Assembly (NCBI RefSeq): GCF_003751445.1
Contig: NZ_RJUU01000001.1
Coordinates: forward strand, 5,322,001 to 5,386,000
DNA length: 64,000 nucleotides
From: Streptomyces sp. 840.1
Lineage (GTDB): Bacteria > Actinomycetota > Actinomycetes > Streptomycetales > Streptomycetaceae
Direction of reading: 5' to 3'
The position numbers and the translations under genes were made by a program. Below are positions 1-8,475 of this stretch, in pieces (the first letter of the stretch is position 1; each line of letters starts with the position of its first letter). The notes beneath the pieces were generated by a model. It did not search any database. It was not told the origin of the DNA and saw only the letters and a program-made list of their open reading frames with translations.

Positions 1-625
1 CCGGATCGCGGCGAAGATGGGCGGCCTCCCCGGCCACTGGACGTCCGCGATCCTCGTGCCGAACTCGCTGGCCAAGCGCACCGCCCAGAACTACGGCTTC
101 CCGGCCGGGAACATCGCCATCTGGGACGCGGATTCGCAGGAGGGCGTCGAGGAGGCGATCGGCACCGTGCGTGCCGCCGCCACGAGCTTCCTGCGCGGCC
201 GCGAGCAGGGTGTGCGCGGCACAAAGAACCTGTTCGCTGTCGGCCAGGGCATATCGGTTGACGAGGTGCGCGCGAATCTCGACCCGATACCGGCCGACAA
301 GTACCGCCTCCTGAAGGTCGACAAGGAGATCGAGATCCGGCCCTTCGTCGATTCGCATCCGGGTGTGACGTACGAACGCGGCTCTTGCTATTACCAATTG
401 GGCGCCCGCGCCCAGGTGCAGCCCAACAAGGAGGTAATCGTCGTCGAGAAGGACACCGATCGCGCCTATACGGGCGATGCCGCGCGCAATCTCCTTTTCG
501 GTACGGGAATCCAGGGGACGGTCTCGGTGAAGGCGGGAAACAATCCCGCGCTGGAGGTGTATGTGCAGAGCCGTTCGGTGAACAGGAAACTCAAACCGAA
601 GACGCGTCTGCTCATCATGCTCTGA
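1..625 (+). CDS. Unrecognised protein, C-terminal part (5' end outside window)
   Basis: The reading frame is open from the left edge, so the gene starts upstream; about 207 residues and the stop are visible. An internal ATG lies at 17 but in-frame codons precede it without a break. The visible part has a mixed alpha/beta segment followed by a basic, beta-rich tail ending in TRLLIML. There is no signal peptide, membrane segment or catalytic motif that I recognise. Third-position GC is clearly lower between about 240 and 600 than in neighbouring genes, which may mean a recently acquired or weakly expressed gene. The next gene lies 122 nt downstream behind CstR-type operators, so the two are probably not one operon. 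Function is unknown. Confidence 0.7.
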   Translation, partial: RIAAKMGGLPGHWTSAILVPNSLAKRTAQNYGFPAGNIAIWDADSQEGVEEAIGTVRAAATSFLRGREQGVRGTKNLFAVGQGISVDEVRANLDPIPADKYRLLKVDKEIEIRPFVDSHPGVTYERGSCYYQLGARAQVQPNKEVIVVEKDTDRAYTGDAARNLLFGTGIQGTVSVKAGNNPALEVYVQSRSVNRKLKPKTRLLIML

Positions 626-673
626 GCGGGGCGGCCCGAGCGGGTCCAGCGGCCCACTTCCAGGCCTTGGGAA

Positions 674-725
674 ATACCCCGGGGGGTATCACTGTTACAG
701 TGGACGAAGATACCCCCCGGGGTAA
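674..725. promoter_or_regulatory. Two CsoR/CstR-type operators upstream of the persulfide dioxygenase gene
   Basis: Two near-palindromes are present: ATACCCCGGGGGGTAT at 674-689 and ATACCCCCCGGGGTAA at 710-725. Both match the ATACCCC/GGGGTAT pattern bound by CsoR-family repressors, and a CsoR-family gene lies at 2143-2421. The second copy ends 22 nt before the GTG start at 748, so bound repressor should block the promoter or early transcription. Confidence 0.75.
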
Positions 726-747
726 ATCGCTATGGAGGGAGACGGCC

Positions 748-2133
748 GTGTTCTTCGTGGACACCCTGGAGACCGAAGGCCTGGGCAACCGCAGCTATCT
801 CGCGGGCGGGGCGTCGACGGCGGTGGTCGTCGACCCGCCGCGCGACGTGGAGCGAGTCCTGGCGGCGGCCGCCGGGAGAGGGGTGCGGATCGGGTACGTG
901 GTGGAGACGCACATACACAACGACTACGTCACCGGTGGACTGGAACTGGCCCGGCTGACCGGTGCGCGGTATCTGGTGCCCGCGTCGGCCCGGGTCTCCT
1001 TCGACCGGGTCCCGGTCGAGGACGGCGACAGCGTCAGCGTCGACACCGGGCTGAGCCTGCGGGCGCTGGCCACCCCCGGACACACCCCGCACCACACCGC
1101 GTACGTGCTGGTCGAGGACGGGCGGGAGGTGGCCGCGTTCACCGGCGGCTCGCTGCTGATCGGCGCGGTGGGCCGTCCCGACCTGGTCGAGCCCCGGCTG
1201 ACCGAGGAGCTGGCCCGCTCCCAGTACGCCTCCGTCCACCGGCTGGCAGGAGAGCTCCACGACGAAGTCCGGGTGCTGCCCACCCATGGCTTCGGAAGCT
1301 TCTGCTCCGCCTCCCGGGCCGGCGGCGATGCCACCACCATCGGCAAGGAGCGGGCCGGTAACGACGCGCTCACCCTGGACGTCGACACCTTCGTGGCGCA
1401 GACACTCGCCGGTCTTGAGGACGTGCCCGCCTACTACGCGCACATGGGCCCGATCAACGCGAACGGCCCCGCGCCGGCGGATCTGACCCCGCCCCGGACC
1501 GCCGACGCCGAGGAGATCGCCCAGCGCCTGGCCGCCGGGGAATGGGTGGTCGACCTGCGCAGCCGTACCGCGTTCTCGCGGGGCCATGTCGCCGGGACGT
1601 TCAACTTCGAGGCCGCGGGCAGCCTCGCCACCTATCTGGCCTGGCTGATCCCCTGGGGCAAACCCGTCACCCTCCTGGCCGCCTCCGCCGAACAGCTCGC
1701 CGGCGCCCAGCGGGAGCTGGTGCGGGTCGGCATCGAGCGGCCCGCTGCCGCCGCCACCGGTGAGCCGTCCTCCTGGCTGCGGCCGGGACAGGAGCTGCGC
1801 TCCTTCCCGCGCGCGGACTTCGCCGCCCTGGAGCAGGCGCTCGGGCGCGGCGATGACGTCGTGGTGCTGGACGTACGCCGCGACTCCGAACGCGCCGGCG
1901 AGTACGTGCGCGGATCGGTGCACATCCCCTTGCACGAACTGCGCGAGCGCGCCGCCGAGGTTCCGGCCGGAGTGGTGTGGGTGCACTGCGCGGGCGGGAT
2001 GCGCGCCGCTACAGCCGCGTCCCTGCTCGACGCCGAAGGCCGTGACGTGGTCGCCGTCGACGACGGTTTCGACGCCGCCCGGAGCGCCGGTCTGACCGTC
2101 ACCGCCGCAGCCGGGAGCGGTCCGGCGGCTTGA
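748..2133 (+). CDS. MBL-fold persulfide dioxygenase fused to two rhodanese domains (CstB-like)
   Basis: This 461-residue protein probably oxidises glutathione-type or other low-molecular-weight persulfides and transfers sulfane sulfur in the cytoplasm. Residues about 1-240 are a metallo-beta-lactamase fold with the metal motif THIHNDY and a later GHTPHHT. The final His of the usual HxHxDH is Tyr, which suits a single-iron persulfide dioxygenase because that His belongs to the second metal site in two-metal MBL enzymes. Residues about 250-345 form a rhodanese domain without an active-site Cys. Residues about 360-455 form a second rhodanese domain with the catalytic loop HCAGGMR. This architecture is that of Staphylococcus CstB. 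The GTG start at 748 follows GGAGGG at 734-739 and gives the usual family N-terminus. Two CstR-like operators upstream imply induction by persulfide. Confidence 0.85.
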   Translation: MFFVDTLETEGLGNRSYLAGGASTAVVVDPPRDVERVLAAAAGRGVRIGYVVETHIHNDYVTGGLELARLTGARYLVPASARVSFDRVPVEDGDSVSVDTGLSLRALATPGHTPHHTAYVLVEDGREVAAFTGGSLLIGAVGRPDLVEPRLTEELARSQYASVHRLAGELHDEVRVLPTHGFGSFCSASRAGGDATTIGKERAGNDALTLDVDTFVAQTLAGLEDVPAYYAHMGPINANGPAPADLTPPRTADAEEIAQRLAAGEWVVDLRSRTAFSRGHVAGTFNFEAAGSLATYLAWLIPWGKPVTLLAASAEQLAGAQRELVRVGIERPAAAATGEPSSWLRPGQELRSFPRADFAALEQALGRGDDVVVLDVRRDSERAGEYVRGSVHIPLHELRERAAEVPAGVVWVHCAGGMRAATAASLLDAEGRDVVAVDDGFDAARSAGLTVTAAAGSGPAA

Positions 2134-2142
2134 GCGCCACCG

Positions 2143-2463
<321 letters not shown>

Positions 2464-2516
2464 CTATCGTGTTCGGGACCCCCGGCCCCGGCCCGCACAG
2501 AAACGGAACACCGCAC

Positions 2517-3116
2517 ATGACCACCCCCACACCCGCCCCCGTCTCCGCGCCCGGCCCCGCCGCCGTACTCCCCGCGCAGGCGGCGGCCCGGCTCGGCCAC
2601 TACGCCGTCATCGACGTCCGCACCCCCGGCGAATACGCCTCCGGCCACGTTCCCGGCGCTCACAACGTCCCCCTGGACCGGATACGCGCGGCGCTTCCGG
2701 CGCTGAGGGCGGCCGCGGCCCGCGGCGACCTGCTGATCGTCTGCGCCGCCGGCAACCGCTCCGCCACCGCCCGCGCCGAACTGGCCGCAGCCGGTGTCGC
2801 GGCGGCCACCCTCACCGGCGGCACCACCGCGTGGGCGGAACAGGGCCACGCCCTCGACCGGCCCGAGGGCGCCTCCCGGGTCTGGGGCATGGAACGCCAG
2901 GTCCGCCTCGCCGCCGGCTCCCTCGTGGTCCTGGGTCTCGCCGTCGGCACCCGCTACCGAGGTGCCCGCGGGCTCTCCGCCGCGATCGGCGGCGGCCTCG
3001 TCTTCTCCGCGCTCACCAACACCTGCGGCATGGCCGCCGTCCTCGCCAGGCTGCCGCACAACCGCCCTCGCGCCGCCGACCTCGACGCCACCCTCGCCGC
3101 GCTCCGGCAGCGGTAG
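2517..3116 (+). CDS. Rhodanese fused to a DUF2892 membrane anchor (YgaP-like)
   Basis: This protein of 199 residues carries a rhodanese domain at about 20-120, with DVRTPGEYASGHVPGA and the active-site loop CAAGNRSA, where Cys accepts sulfane sulfur. The C-terminal part, after MERQVRLAAG, has two hydrophobic stretches and matches DUF2892/YgaP, so it is probably a membrane-anchored sulfurtransferase. The ATG at 2517 is chosen; an in-frame GTG at 2469 would add 16 residues of low complexity and lies close to the operator. Both this gene and the persulfide dioxygenase gene carry the same operator type, so they should form one regulon that oxidises persulfides and moves sulfane sulfur at the membrane. 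Confidence 0.82.
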   Translation: MTTPTPAPVSAPGPAAVLPAQAAARLGHYAVIDVRTPGEYASGHVPGAHNVPLDRIRAALPALRAAAARGDLLIVCAAGNRSATARAELAAAGVAAATLTGGTTAWAEQGHALDRPEGASRVWGMERQVRLAAGSLVVLGLAVGTRYRGARGLSAAIGGGLVFSALTNTCGMAAVLARLPHNRPRAADLDATLAALRQR

Positions 3117-3132
3117 CCCGCAAGCCGTCCCA

Positions 3133-3170
3133 CCCGGGCGGGCGGCCGTCGAACCGGCCTCCCGCCCGGG
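3133..3170. terminator. Hairpin between convergent genes, probable bidirectional terminator
   Basis: Perfect 10-bp arms, CCCGGGCGGG at 3133-3142 and CCCGCCCGGG at 3161-3170, with extra GGCC pairing inside. It sits between the rhodanese stop (3116) and the P450 stop (3226). There is no clear T run. Confidence 0.55.
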
Positions 3171-3225
3171 GCGCGCCGCCAGAGGGGCCGCAGCCCCGGC
3201 GCGGCCACGCTCCGGTGCGTCCCGG

Positions 3226-4458
3226 TCAGGCCCCGGCCGGGACGGGCCGGACCGGCAGGGTCTGGTGGCCGTTGCTGATGAGAGAGTGCAGCGGCTTCAA
3301 CTCGCTCGTCGGCACAGCGAGTTCGAGGTCGGGGAAGCGCTCGAACAGCAGCCGCAGCGCCGCGGCGATCTCCATCCGGGCGAGCGGGGCGCCGATACAG
3401 AAGTGCACGCCGTGCCCGAAGGCGAGGTGCTCCGAGGACGGCCGGGTCAGGTCGAAGCGGTCGGCGGACTCCCCGTGCCAGCCGGGGTGCCGGTTGGCCG
3501 CCGCGTAGGAGACGAGGATCGCCTCGCCGGCCCGGATCGTCTGTCCGTCGGGCAGGGGCAGGTCCTCCAGCGCGCAGCGCAGCGGGAGATGCTTGACGGC
3601 GGGCTCGAAGCGCAGGGTCTCCTCGACGACATCGCTCCAGTTGGCGCGGCCGGCGCGGACGTGGGCGAGCTGCTCGGGGTTGGTGAGCAGGGCCGTGATG
3701 CCGTGGTCGATCCCGTTGACCGTCGTCTCGTACCCGGCGCTGATCATCAGCAGCAGCGTGTCGCGCAGTTCGTCGTCGGTCATCGCGCCGCCGTCGCCCT
3801 CGGTGTCCCGGGCGGCGATGAGGAGCGAGGTCATGTCGTCGCCCGGCGCGGCGCGCTTGGCGGAGATCAGCTCGTCGAGCAGTTTGTACAGGGCGGCCGT
3901 GTTCGCCGCGGCCTCGTCGGCGGCGAGCGCGGTGGAGAAGACTCCGTCGACCACGCTTCGGAAGCCCTGGCGATGGTCGTCGGGGACGCCCATGAGCCGC
4001 CCGATCACCGCGATCGGCAGTGGATAGGCGAGCTCCTCGCGGAGGTCGACGACCTCCCCGGCCGGCCGGGACCCGATGGTGTCCAGGAGGGACGTGACGA
4101 TCGCCTCGATGGTGGATTCCATGGTCTGCACCCGGCGTGCGCTGAACGCGGGCGCGACCATGCGCCTGAGCCGCCGGTGGTCACCGCCGTACGCGGTGAA
4201 CATGTTGTTGACCGCGATCCACAGGGCCAGGGGCCAGGTCGTCACGGCGTCGGCGAAGCCCGGCCAGTGAGCGCGCGCGTCCTTGGAGACCCGGGAGTCC
4301 GTCAGGAGTTCCTTGAGCAGGACCGGGTCGGTCACGGACCACGCGGTGACGCCGAGAATGTCGACACGGGTGGCCGGCCCGCGGGAGCGAAGGGCCTTGT
4401 GTTCGGCGTGATGGTCCGCCGCGGAGGGGTCCAGAACGAGTATCGGCTGTTCGGTCAT
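3226..4458 (-). CDS. Cytochrome P450 with canonical motifs, CYP154-like, behind conservon 1
   Basis: A 410-residue soluble bacterial P450 with every expected motif: I-helix AGYETT for oxygen activation, K-helix EETLR (the ExxR motif), and heme loop FGHGVHFCIG with the proximal Cys near residue 354. It should be an active monooxygenase that needs separate ferredoxin and ferredoxin reductase, neither of which is nearby. The ATG at 4458 follows GAGGAG. It lies 8 nt behind the conservon P450 gene at 4467-5681 and is likely cotranscribed with it. A canonical P450 next to a conservon P450 without ExxR resembles the CYP154/CYP157 pairs described in Streptomyces, but the family number is an inference. 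The substrate is unknown. Confidence 0.88.
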   Translation of the reverse strand: MTEQPILVLDPSAADHHAEHKALRSRGPATRVDILGVTAWSVTDPVLLKELLTDSRVSKDARAHWPGFADAVTTWPLALWIAVNNMFTAYGGDHRRLRRMVAPAFSARRVQTMESTIEAIVTSLLDTIGSRPAGEVVDLREELAYPLPIAVIGRLMGVPDDHRQGFRSVVDGVFSTALAADEAAANTAALYKLLDELISAKRAAPGDDMTSLLIAARDTEGDGGAMTDDELRDTLLLMISAGYETTVNGIDHGITALLTNPEQLAHVRAGRANWSDVVEETLRFEPAVKHLPLRCALEDLPLPDGQTIRAGEAILVSYAAANRHPGWHGESADRFDLTRPSSEHLAFGHGVHFCIGAPLARMEIAAALRLLFERFPDLELAVPTSELKPLHSLISNGHQTLPVRPVPAGA

Positions 4459-4466
4459 GGTGCTCC

Positions 4467-5681
4467 TCAGCGAGTGGCGGGGAAGACGACGGGGAGGGAT
4501 TCCAGGGCACGGTGGAAAGGACCGGGCCGCCAGCGCACCTCGTCGGCGGGGACCGCCAGGTCCATCTCCGGGAAGGCGTCCGCGAGATAGGTGATGGCGG
4601 TCTCGGCGATGAGATAGGCGTGGGAGCGGGCCGGACAGGTATGCGGTCCGGTACTCCAGGACAGATGGGCGCGGTTGCCGACGAAGGCCTCCGGCGGGAG
4701 TCCCGCGGTGAGCGCCGGGTCGTTGTTGCAGGCGGCCATCGAGATGACGACCGGCTGGTGCGCCGGCAGCAGGGTGCCGTCCACGTCCGCGTCGTAACGC
4801 GGATAGCTGATGCAGTAGTTCGCCATCGGCGGGTCCGTGTACAGGACGGTGTCCAGGGCGTCGCGGATCGTGGACTCGGCGGAGTGCAGCGTGGCGGAGA
4901 ACTCCTCGTCGGTGAGGATCCTCCACCAGGTGTTGACGATGAGGTTGGTCAGCGGTTCGATGCCGGCGCCGTACAGCGTGACGATCTGGTGCCCCATCTC
5001 CTCATCGCTCAGCCCCGCCGGGTGGCCTATCAGCCGGGACGTCACATCGTCCGCCGGATGGTGCCTGCGCAGGCTCACCAGGTCGGCCACCGCCGTGCCG
5101 AGGATCTCGTTGCCCCGGACGGCGTCGGTGGTCTCGAAGATGCGCGACATGCCGTCGGCGATCCGGGCGCCGATCTCGTCGGGGCACCCCAGCATCGAGC
5201 TCAGCACCCGGAAGGCGATCGGGAAGGCGTACTGAGCGGCGAGGTCCGCGCGGCCGGTGGAGCCGAAGCCGGTCACGGCGTCGGCGGCGACCTTCTCCAC
5301 CAGGGTACGCAGCTCGTGCTGGTCGATCGCGTCGATGCTCGCGGTGTTGGCCGAGCGGTAACGGGAGTGCTCGGTGCCGCCGCTGCGCAGGGCGTTGGGC
5401 CGCCACTCCATCATCGGCCGCACCGGACACGACGCCGGCACCTGCTGCTCCCACACCCGGGGATCGGCGGGGAAGCGCAGCGGATCGTTGAGGATGCTGC
5501 GCGCCTGGAAGTAGCCGATCACCAGGGTGGCGGGGATACCGGGGGCCAGTTCGACGGGCGCGAACGCGCCGAAGGTGCGCCGCATCTGCTCGTACGCGGC
5601 GTGCGGGTCGGCGGCGAAATCGGGCCCGTACAGGGGATACCGGGCCGGCCCGGTCAGTGGCTCGGTGCTGATGGGGTTCAT
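4467..5681 (-). CDS. cvnE: Conservon P450 lacking ExxR (CvnE), CYP157-like
   Basis: This protein of 404 residues has the P450 fold and a heme-binding Cys near residue 349 in WSTGPHTCPA, but deviates elsewhere. The K-helix region reads DTVLYTDPP, so the ExxR motif is absent. The usual Phe of the heme loop is replaced, and the I-helix has AGIEPLTN. CYP157 proteins of Streptomyces are known to lack ExxR and lie in conservons. The C-terminal RWRPGPFHRAL is shared with the second conservon P450 at 47525-48799, so it is a family trait and not decay. The ATG at 5681 overlaps the GTPase stop by 4 nt. It may act as a regulatory or atypical P450 linked to GTPase signalling rather than in ordinary catabolism. 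Confidence 0.87.
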   Translation of the reverse strand: MNPISTEPLTGPARYPLYGPDFAADPHAAYEQMRRTFGAFAPVELAPGIPATLVIGYFQARSILNDPLRFPADPRVWEQQVPASCPVRPMMEWRPNALRSGGTEHSRYRSANTASIDAIDQHELRTLVEKVAADAVTGFGSTGRADLAAQYAFPIAFRVLSSMLGCPDEIGARIADGMSRIFETTDAVRGNEILGTAVADLVSLRRHHPADDVTSRLIGHPAGLSDEEMGHQIVTLYGAGIEPLTNLIVNTWWRILTDEEFSATLHSAESTIRDALDTVLYTDPPMANYCISYPRYDADVDGTLLPAHQPVVISMAACNNDPALTAGLPPEAFVGNRAHLSWSTGPHTCPARSHAYLIAETAITYLADAFPEMDLAVPADEVRWRPGPFHRALESLPVVFPATR

Positions 5682-6310
5682 CGCAGGGGCTCCAGGGGCT
5701 CCAGGGGTGCGGCTGGTCGGTGTTCCACGAGGTGGTCCATCAGGGCGACGAGAGCGTGGAGCGAGGAGGTGCGGTCGCGGGCGTCGCAGGTGATGAGCGG
5801 CGTGGCGGCGTCCAGGGCGAGGGCCTGGCGGAGTTCGCCCAGGTCGTAGCCGGGGGCGCCGGGGAAGGTGTTGATCGCGACGGCATACGGGATGCCCTGT
5901 GCCTCCAGCAGGCCCAGCGCGCCGTGACAGGCGTCGAGGTCGCGGGTGTCGGCCAGCACCAGGCACCCGAGTGCCCCCTCGGCCAGGTCCTCCCAGAGCA
6001 GCTGGAAACGCTCCTGCCCCGGCAGCCCGAACAGATAGAGCACCAGGCGGCCGTCGGCCAGATGGATGCGGCCGAAGTCCATGCCCACGGTCGTCGTGGT
6101 CTTCGCGGGCGTGCCGCTCAGGTCGTCCACATCCGCGCTGTCGACGGTGATGGGCTCCTCCATACGGAGCGGCGTCACCTCGGACACGCTGCCGATGAAG
6201 GTCGTCTTGCCCACGCCGAAGCCCCCGGCGACCACGATCTTCGCGGACTCGGTCACCGCGGCCGGTACAAAGGTGACGGTCGTCTGTTCAGACCAGGTCT
6301 CGGAGGCCAT
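5678..6310 (-). CDS. cvnD: Conservon small GTPase (CvnD)
   Basis: This 210-residue member of the Streptomyces conservon GTPase family has P-loop GGFGVGKTT at 29-37, an effector region TTTTVGMDFGR, and the switch II segment LPGQERFQLLWEDLAEGALG. The NKxD base-recognition motif is replaced by a degenerate AINTFPGAP, as in the sister protein in conservon 2. These GTPases are thought to act with the Roadblock, DUF742 and sensor ATPase proteins in a membrane-associated complex resembling eukaryotic G-protein signalling. The ATG start at 6310 overlaps the end of cvnC by 23 nt, and its stop overlaps cvnE by 4 nt, which indicates translational coupling. Confidence 0.92.
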   Translation of the reverse strand: MASETWSEQTTVTFVPAAVTESAKIVVAGGFGVGKTTFIGSVSEVTPLRMEEPITVDSADVDDLSGTPAKTTTTVGMDFGRIHLADGRLVLYLFGLPGQERFQLLWEDLAEGALGCLVLADTRDLDACHGALGLLEAQGIPYAVAINTFPGAPGYDLGELRQALALDAATPLITCDARDRTSSLHALVALMDHLVEHRPAAPLEPLEPLR

Positions 6311-6641
6311 CGCGCACCCTTCGCAGGAGGTCGGATTCGGGTCGGTCGCGGACAGCCGCGACCGGACTGGTCAGATGGCCGCTGTCCATCAGGGTGGAGA
6401 CGAGGATCCGTACCGTGGACGGGGGCATCTGCAGGGCCGCGGCGATGTCCGCGACGGCGAGACCGCCGTGACCGCCGGCGAACAGACCCATTAATCCCCG
6501 CGCGTCGGGTCCGAGCGCGTTCGTCGGGCCGTTCGCGGCGATGACCACGCTTTCCAGGCGCACGTCCTGTCGCGGACGGACCCGTCCCCCGGTGCGTACG
6601 TACGGCCTGACCAGATCCGCGTCACGCCGCGGCCCGCTCAT
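6288..6641 (-). CDS. cvnC: Conservon DUF742 protein (CvnC)
   Basis: A 117-residue DUF742 protein. The N-terminal VRPYVRTGGR is typical, followed by a winged-helix-like half containing LAVADIAAALQMPPSTVRILVSTLMDSGHL, split here by its DIAAAL and VRILVS helices. The family occurs almost only in conservons, between the Roadblock and GTPase genes, and is presumed to couple them. The ATG at 6641 overlaps the Roadblock stop by 4 nt. No catalytic residues are expected or seen. Confidence 0.9.
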   Translation of the reverse strand: MSGPRRDADLVRPYVRTGGRVRPRQDVRLESVVIAANGPTNALGPDARGLMGLFAGGHGGLAVADIAAALQMPPSTVRILVSTLMDSGHLTSPVAAVRDRPESDLLRRVRDGLRDLV

Positions 6642-7060
6642 GCCGCGGAGCCGCCGTCCGTCTGCGACGGAACGCGTTCCGCGGTGCTCAGCTGCCTGCC
6701 CACCTGCACCGCGAGCTGCGCCATCTCGCGGCTGATCAGACCCACGTCCGCGTGCGGACCGGTGGTGCAGACCGACAGCATCGTGTTGTCCCCGGCAGCC
6801 GTGGTCAGCCCGATGTTGTCGATGCACTCGATCATCTGCTGGCGGACCCCGCCACCACCGGTGAAGTCGTCCCACGCCTTTCCGGCGGCACGCATGGCGG
6901 CCGTCAGCGCGGCGAACTTCTCGCCTTCCTCCTGGCTCATCGTTCTGGTGCGCGCCTTCAGCAGGCCGTCGCTGCTCATCAGCACGGCGAAGCGGACGCC
7001 CTCGATCTCACCGAGCTGCTCGTCCAGCAGCCAGCCAAGGGAGTTGATGGTGGTCGACAT
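6638..7060 (-). CDS. cvnB: Conservon Roadblock/LC7 protein (CvnB)
   Basis: This 140-residue Roadblock/LC7-domain protein begins INSLGWLLDEQLGEIEGV and contains the central region SSDGLLKARTRT and DNTMLSV strands typical of the fold. Roadblock proteins act as GTPase-interacting partners, and this one should bind the CvnD GTPase or the sensor ATPase. The ATG at 7060 is chosen because it lies a normal distance behind AAGGAC. A TTG at 7066 would overlap the cvnA stop in the TTGA style and is the alternative. Its stop overlaps cvnC by 4 nt. Confidence 0.9.
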   Translation of the reverse strand: MSTTINSLGWLLDEQLGEIEGVRFAVLMSSDGLLKARTRTMSQEEGEKFAALTAAMRAAGKAWDDFTGGGGVRQQMIECIDNIGLTTAAGDNTMLSVCTTGPHADVGLISREMAQLAVQVGRQLSTAERVPSQTDGGSAA

Positions 7061-7062
7061 GG

Positions 7063-8475
7063 TCAACGTCCTTCGGTCTCAGGGGGAGTGCCCGGCGTGT
7101 CGCGGACGCTGCGGGCACCGTTCAGCCAGGCGGTCGCCACCTCGGGCCGGCCGGGCTCCACGGGCGCCGCGGCGGCCGCGTGGCGTCGGGAGGGCGGCGC
7201 GGACCGCCGGCGGACCGTCAGCCCGCTCACCGTGGTCGAGGACTCCGCCTGCGCCGGTTCGGGGGCCCGGACGGGCTCGGCGACCGGGGCCGGTTCGGCG
7301 GCGGGAGCGTGCTCGGCCACGGGAGCCGGCGCGGGGGCGGCCGGGGCCTGCCTGCGACGGGGCGCGGGCGGGGTGGCGGGGACGGCCGGCCGGGGGGCCG
7401 GCGGCGCGGTGAGCAGCTTCTGCGGCAGGACGATGAAGGCGCGTGTGCCGCCGTAGACGTTGGGGGCCGTCACCTCGACGCGGTATCCGTAGGACGCGGC
7501 GAGGACGCCGGCCACGCGCAGACCGGTCTGCGGGTAGGCGCCCAGCTTCGTGATGTCGTCGCGCTCCTCGCTGGACATCACCCGGCGGGCCCACTCCAGC
7601 CGCTCGTCCTCCATGCGCAGACCGGCGTCGTCCACGATCAGGAAGACCGCGTCGTTGCCGTGCTCCAGGGATACGTGCACACGGGTGTTGGGCGCCGAGT
7701 AGCGCAGGGCGTTGTCCAGCAGGATCGCGAGGGTGTGGATCACCGCTTCCACGGCCCGGCTCTCCACCGCGAAGGTGTTCATGTCCGCGTGCTGCACCCG
7801 CTGGAAGCCCTCGACCCGGCCCATCGCGGAGCGCACGATCTCGCCGAGCGCGGTCACCGGGTGGCGCCGCGAGAGCTTGTCGCCCGCGAGCACCGAGTAG
7901 CCGCTGGCCGTCAGCAGCATCTGCTGGGCCAGGTGGTCGATCTCGACCAGGGTCTCGTACGCGTCGTCCGAGACGTGCTGACGCACCCCGGCACTGACCT
8001 TGGTCCCCAGCTTCGACGCCCGGTGGACCGTTCCGGCGGCGAAGGACCTCACCGCCGCCCGTGCGACGTCGACGGCCTCCTTGCGTACGTGGGCGACCTG
8101 CTCGGCGGTCTCGCGGCGGGCCAGTTCCACCCGCTCCTCGGCCGTTCTCCCGGCCATGGTGACGGCGTGCGAGAGCTGTCCGGCCAGCGCTCCGACGGCC
8201 TCGGCGACGGGGTTGCCGACCAGCTGCGGCGGAACGGTCACCTCGATGCCGCGGGCCTCGCCCGTCCCGGACCCGTCGGCCGCGGCCGGGACGGCGGTGG
8301 TCGCCAGGTGTCTCACGAAGTACTCGGTCATCTGTATCTGCTGGGCGAGCCGCTCGGAGTGCTCGTGCAGCTGTCCGGCCCGTTGTTCCGCCCGGCGTGC
8401 CGCGCCGCGGAAACGGACCGCCAGCACCGAGCCGGCCACTGCCAGCACCGCGAGGACCACCGTCAGCGCAAGCAT
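7063..8475 (-). CDS. cvnA: Conservon sensor, histidine-kinase-like ATPase (CvnA)
   Basis: This 470-residue membrane sensor has a single N-terminal transmembrane helix at about residues 2-23, an alpha-helical coiled-coil region, and a HATPase_c domain at about 200-345 with the N-box region LAILLDNALRYS and DDAGLRMED. The tail is rich in Pro and Ala (about residues 350-470) and probably unstructured. The cytoplasmic part resembles a sensor kinase, but I see no clear H-box phosphoacceptor and no response regulator nearby, as is usual for conservons. It probably scaffolds the Roadblock-DUF742-GTPase module at the membrane. The gene order A-B-C-D-E then a second P450 matches the locus called rar/cvn9 in S. 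coelicolor by layout; identity is not proven. Confidence 0.88.
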   Translation of the reverse strand: MLALTVVLAVLAVAGSVLAVRFRGAARRAEQRAGQLHEHSERLAQQIQMTEYFVRHLATTAVPAAADGSGTGEARGIEVTVPPQLVGNPVAEAVGALAGQLSHAVTMAGRTAEERVELARRETAEQVAHVRKEAVDVARAAVRSFAAGTVHRASKLGTKVSAGVRQHVSDDAYETLVEIDHLAQQMLLTASGYSVLAGDKLSRRHPVTALGEIVRSAMGRVEGFQRVQHADMNTFAVESRAVEAVIHTLAILLDNALRYSAPNTRVHVSLEHGNDAVFLIVDDAGLRMEDERLEWARRVMSSEERDDITKLGAYPQTGLRVAGVLAASYGYRVEVTAPNVYGGTRAFIVLPQKLLTAPPAPRPAVPATPPAPRRRQAPAAPAPAPVAEHAPAAEPAPVAEPVRAPEPAQAESSTTVSGLTVRRRSAPPSRRHAAAAAPVEPGRPEVATAWLNGARSVRDTPGTPPETEGR

